NCBI GenBank assembly: GCA_015488485.1
Contig: WFNR01000164.1
Span: forward strand, 1-49,502
Length of the DNA: 49,502 nt
Source of the DNA: Cyclobacteriaceae bacterium
Lineage (GTDB): Bacteria > Bacteroidota > Bacteroidia > Cytophagales > Cyclobacteriaceae
Direction of reading: 5' to 3'
Position numbers and translations under genes: made by a program. Below, piece after piece: positions 49,062 to 49,502 of this stretch (position 1 is its first letter; every line of letters starts with the position of its first letter). The notes below the pieces were generated by a model. That model worked only from the letters and a program-made list of their open reading frames with translations, was not told the origin of the DNA and did no database searches.

Positions 49062-49133
49062 TATCTCCCGCAGGGAGATACCCTTTTCAGCGCAATCATA
49101 TTTTTCAGTGCCGTCATAAAGCGGCACTTTTTT
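49062..49133 (+). terminator. Tandem terminators of ppdK
   Basis: First hairpin is TATCTCCC-GCA-GGGAGATA (49062-49080), followed by CCCTTTT. The second is AGTGCCG (49107-49113) / CGGCACT (49122-49128), followed by six T, the stronger intrinsic terminator. Both fit the plus strand after the ppdK stop at 49046. Confidence 0.85.
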
Positions 49134-49402
49134 ATGCTAAAAGACCGCCCCGGATTATTCGTTTCTACGGTTCATCACACAACACATATGGTGGCTAAAC
49201 TGACTGAGTTGACTGAGGGGTAATATCCCCTTTTGTGTGTATGGCCGATTTTCATTATTATCAAAATTATACAATTTCTTCATAAACCTGGTCAGTAGTG
49301 TTTTCCACATTTCAACACCCCTGACAAACCCCTCGGTTGGGGTTTGTTTTGTTATGGTGTTGGAATGTGGGAAACACGGCATTGGCTGGTTTGGTTTGTT
49401 TC
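49134..49402. other. Gene-free stretch with a large imperfect palindrome
   Basis: No gene is supported; the minus-strand 86-aa frame here has poor composition. It contains a small hairpin GGGG-TAATAT-CCCC-TTTT (49217-49234) and the ~80-bp palindrome at 49298-49377. Confidence 0.5.
49298..49377. repeat. Large imperfect palindrome with nested hairpin
   Basis: The outer arms are 22 bp (49298-49319 and 49356-49377) with two mismatches, both of which would be G-U pairs in RNA. Inside lies a perfect 9-bp hairpin, ACAAACCCC (49324-49332) / GGGGTTTGT (49339-49347), followed by TTTT. It could be a bidirectional terminator, a MITE-like or REP-like element. Confidence 0.75.
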
Positions 49403-49502
49403 TCATTCTTCCCAATCAAATTTAGTTTCATATATGAGTTTCGGCACTTTCCTCAGGTAAGCTTTCCTGTTCATAGCCACATAGCCTAACAACAAGATAG
49501 CC
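49403..49502 (-). CDS. C-terminal end of an unidentified minus-strand gene
   Basis: Minus-strand frame open from the right edge to TGA at 49405-49403, 32 codons. It begins with a hydrophobic stretch (AILLLGYVAMN), followed by a basic segment (RKAYLRKVPKL) and an acidic end (KFDWEE), like the last membrane helix and cytoplasmic tail of a membrane protein. No family can be named. Confidence 0.5.
   Translation of the reverse strand, partial: AILLLGYVAMNRKAYLRKVPKLIYETKFDWEE

Noticed and set aside
49155-49415. 86-aa minus-strand ORF at the right end
   Set aside because: It spans the large palindrome and overlaps the more protein-like partial frame at 49403-49502 in a different register; composition is poor.

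Overview
The window is a piece of a Bacteroidota chromosome. Three things point there. The promoters I can recognise follow the TTG / TAnnTTTG pattern of that phylum. Start codons lack clear Shine-Dalgarno sequences. Several genes are lineage-typical: a fused hisIE, a fused hisB without zinc ligands, a PorE-like OmpA protein, and a protein often mislabelled as an ABC transporter ATPase. I cannot name the genus.

Layout. Positions 1-7440 hold a complete, tightly overlapping histidine operon on the minus strand (hisG-D-C-B-H-A-F-IE). Ahead of it is a leader peptide with four His codons and an intrinsic terminator, a classic attenuator arrangement. Next come a secreted M14 carboxypeptidase (minus) and a divergent deoD. 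A RelE-type toxin-antitoxin pair follows, flanked by a second, decayed copy of the deoD 3' end. After tRNA-Phe there is a membrane Fe-S protein plus CCG-domain protein pair (Hdr/Lut-like), then a gene-free block of about 2.5 tandem copies of a ~290-bp repeat. A two-component system with a double-spondin lipoprotein (minus) follows. Then come a conserved small protein, a PorE-like OmpA protein and purM (plus), and an S9 peptidase (minus).

Positions 25059-38380 form one plus-strand operon: korAB (2-oxoacid:ferredoxin oxidoreductase), the 11-subunit complex I nuoABCDHIJKLMN with no NADH-input subunits (nuoEFG), then a small conserved protein and a thioredoxin-like protein. The order suggests that reduced ferredoxin from KorAB feeds the membrane arm directly. 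Further on are an unusually long pyruvate:ferredoxin oxidoreductase (1546 aa) and pyruvate phosphate dikinase. The right half of the window is therefore built around the 2-oxoacid / ferredoxin / PEP node of central metabolism.

Two AT-rich islets interrupt this. The first (38381-39684) has a 10-bp poly-C tract, a 60-aa cysteine-rich secreted peptide gene with its own terminator, and a membrane protein. The second (44434-46028) is a three-gene overlapping cassette led by a TIGR04255-like protein, with its own good promoter. These two islets, together with the deoD-tail / toxin-antitoxin structure, are the best candidates for undescribed biology. The right end has two terminators after ppdK, an ~80-bp imperfect palindrome, and the 3' end of an unidentified minus-strand gene.
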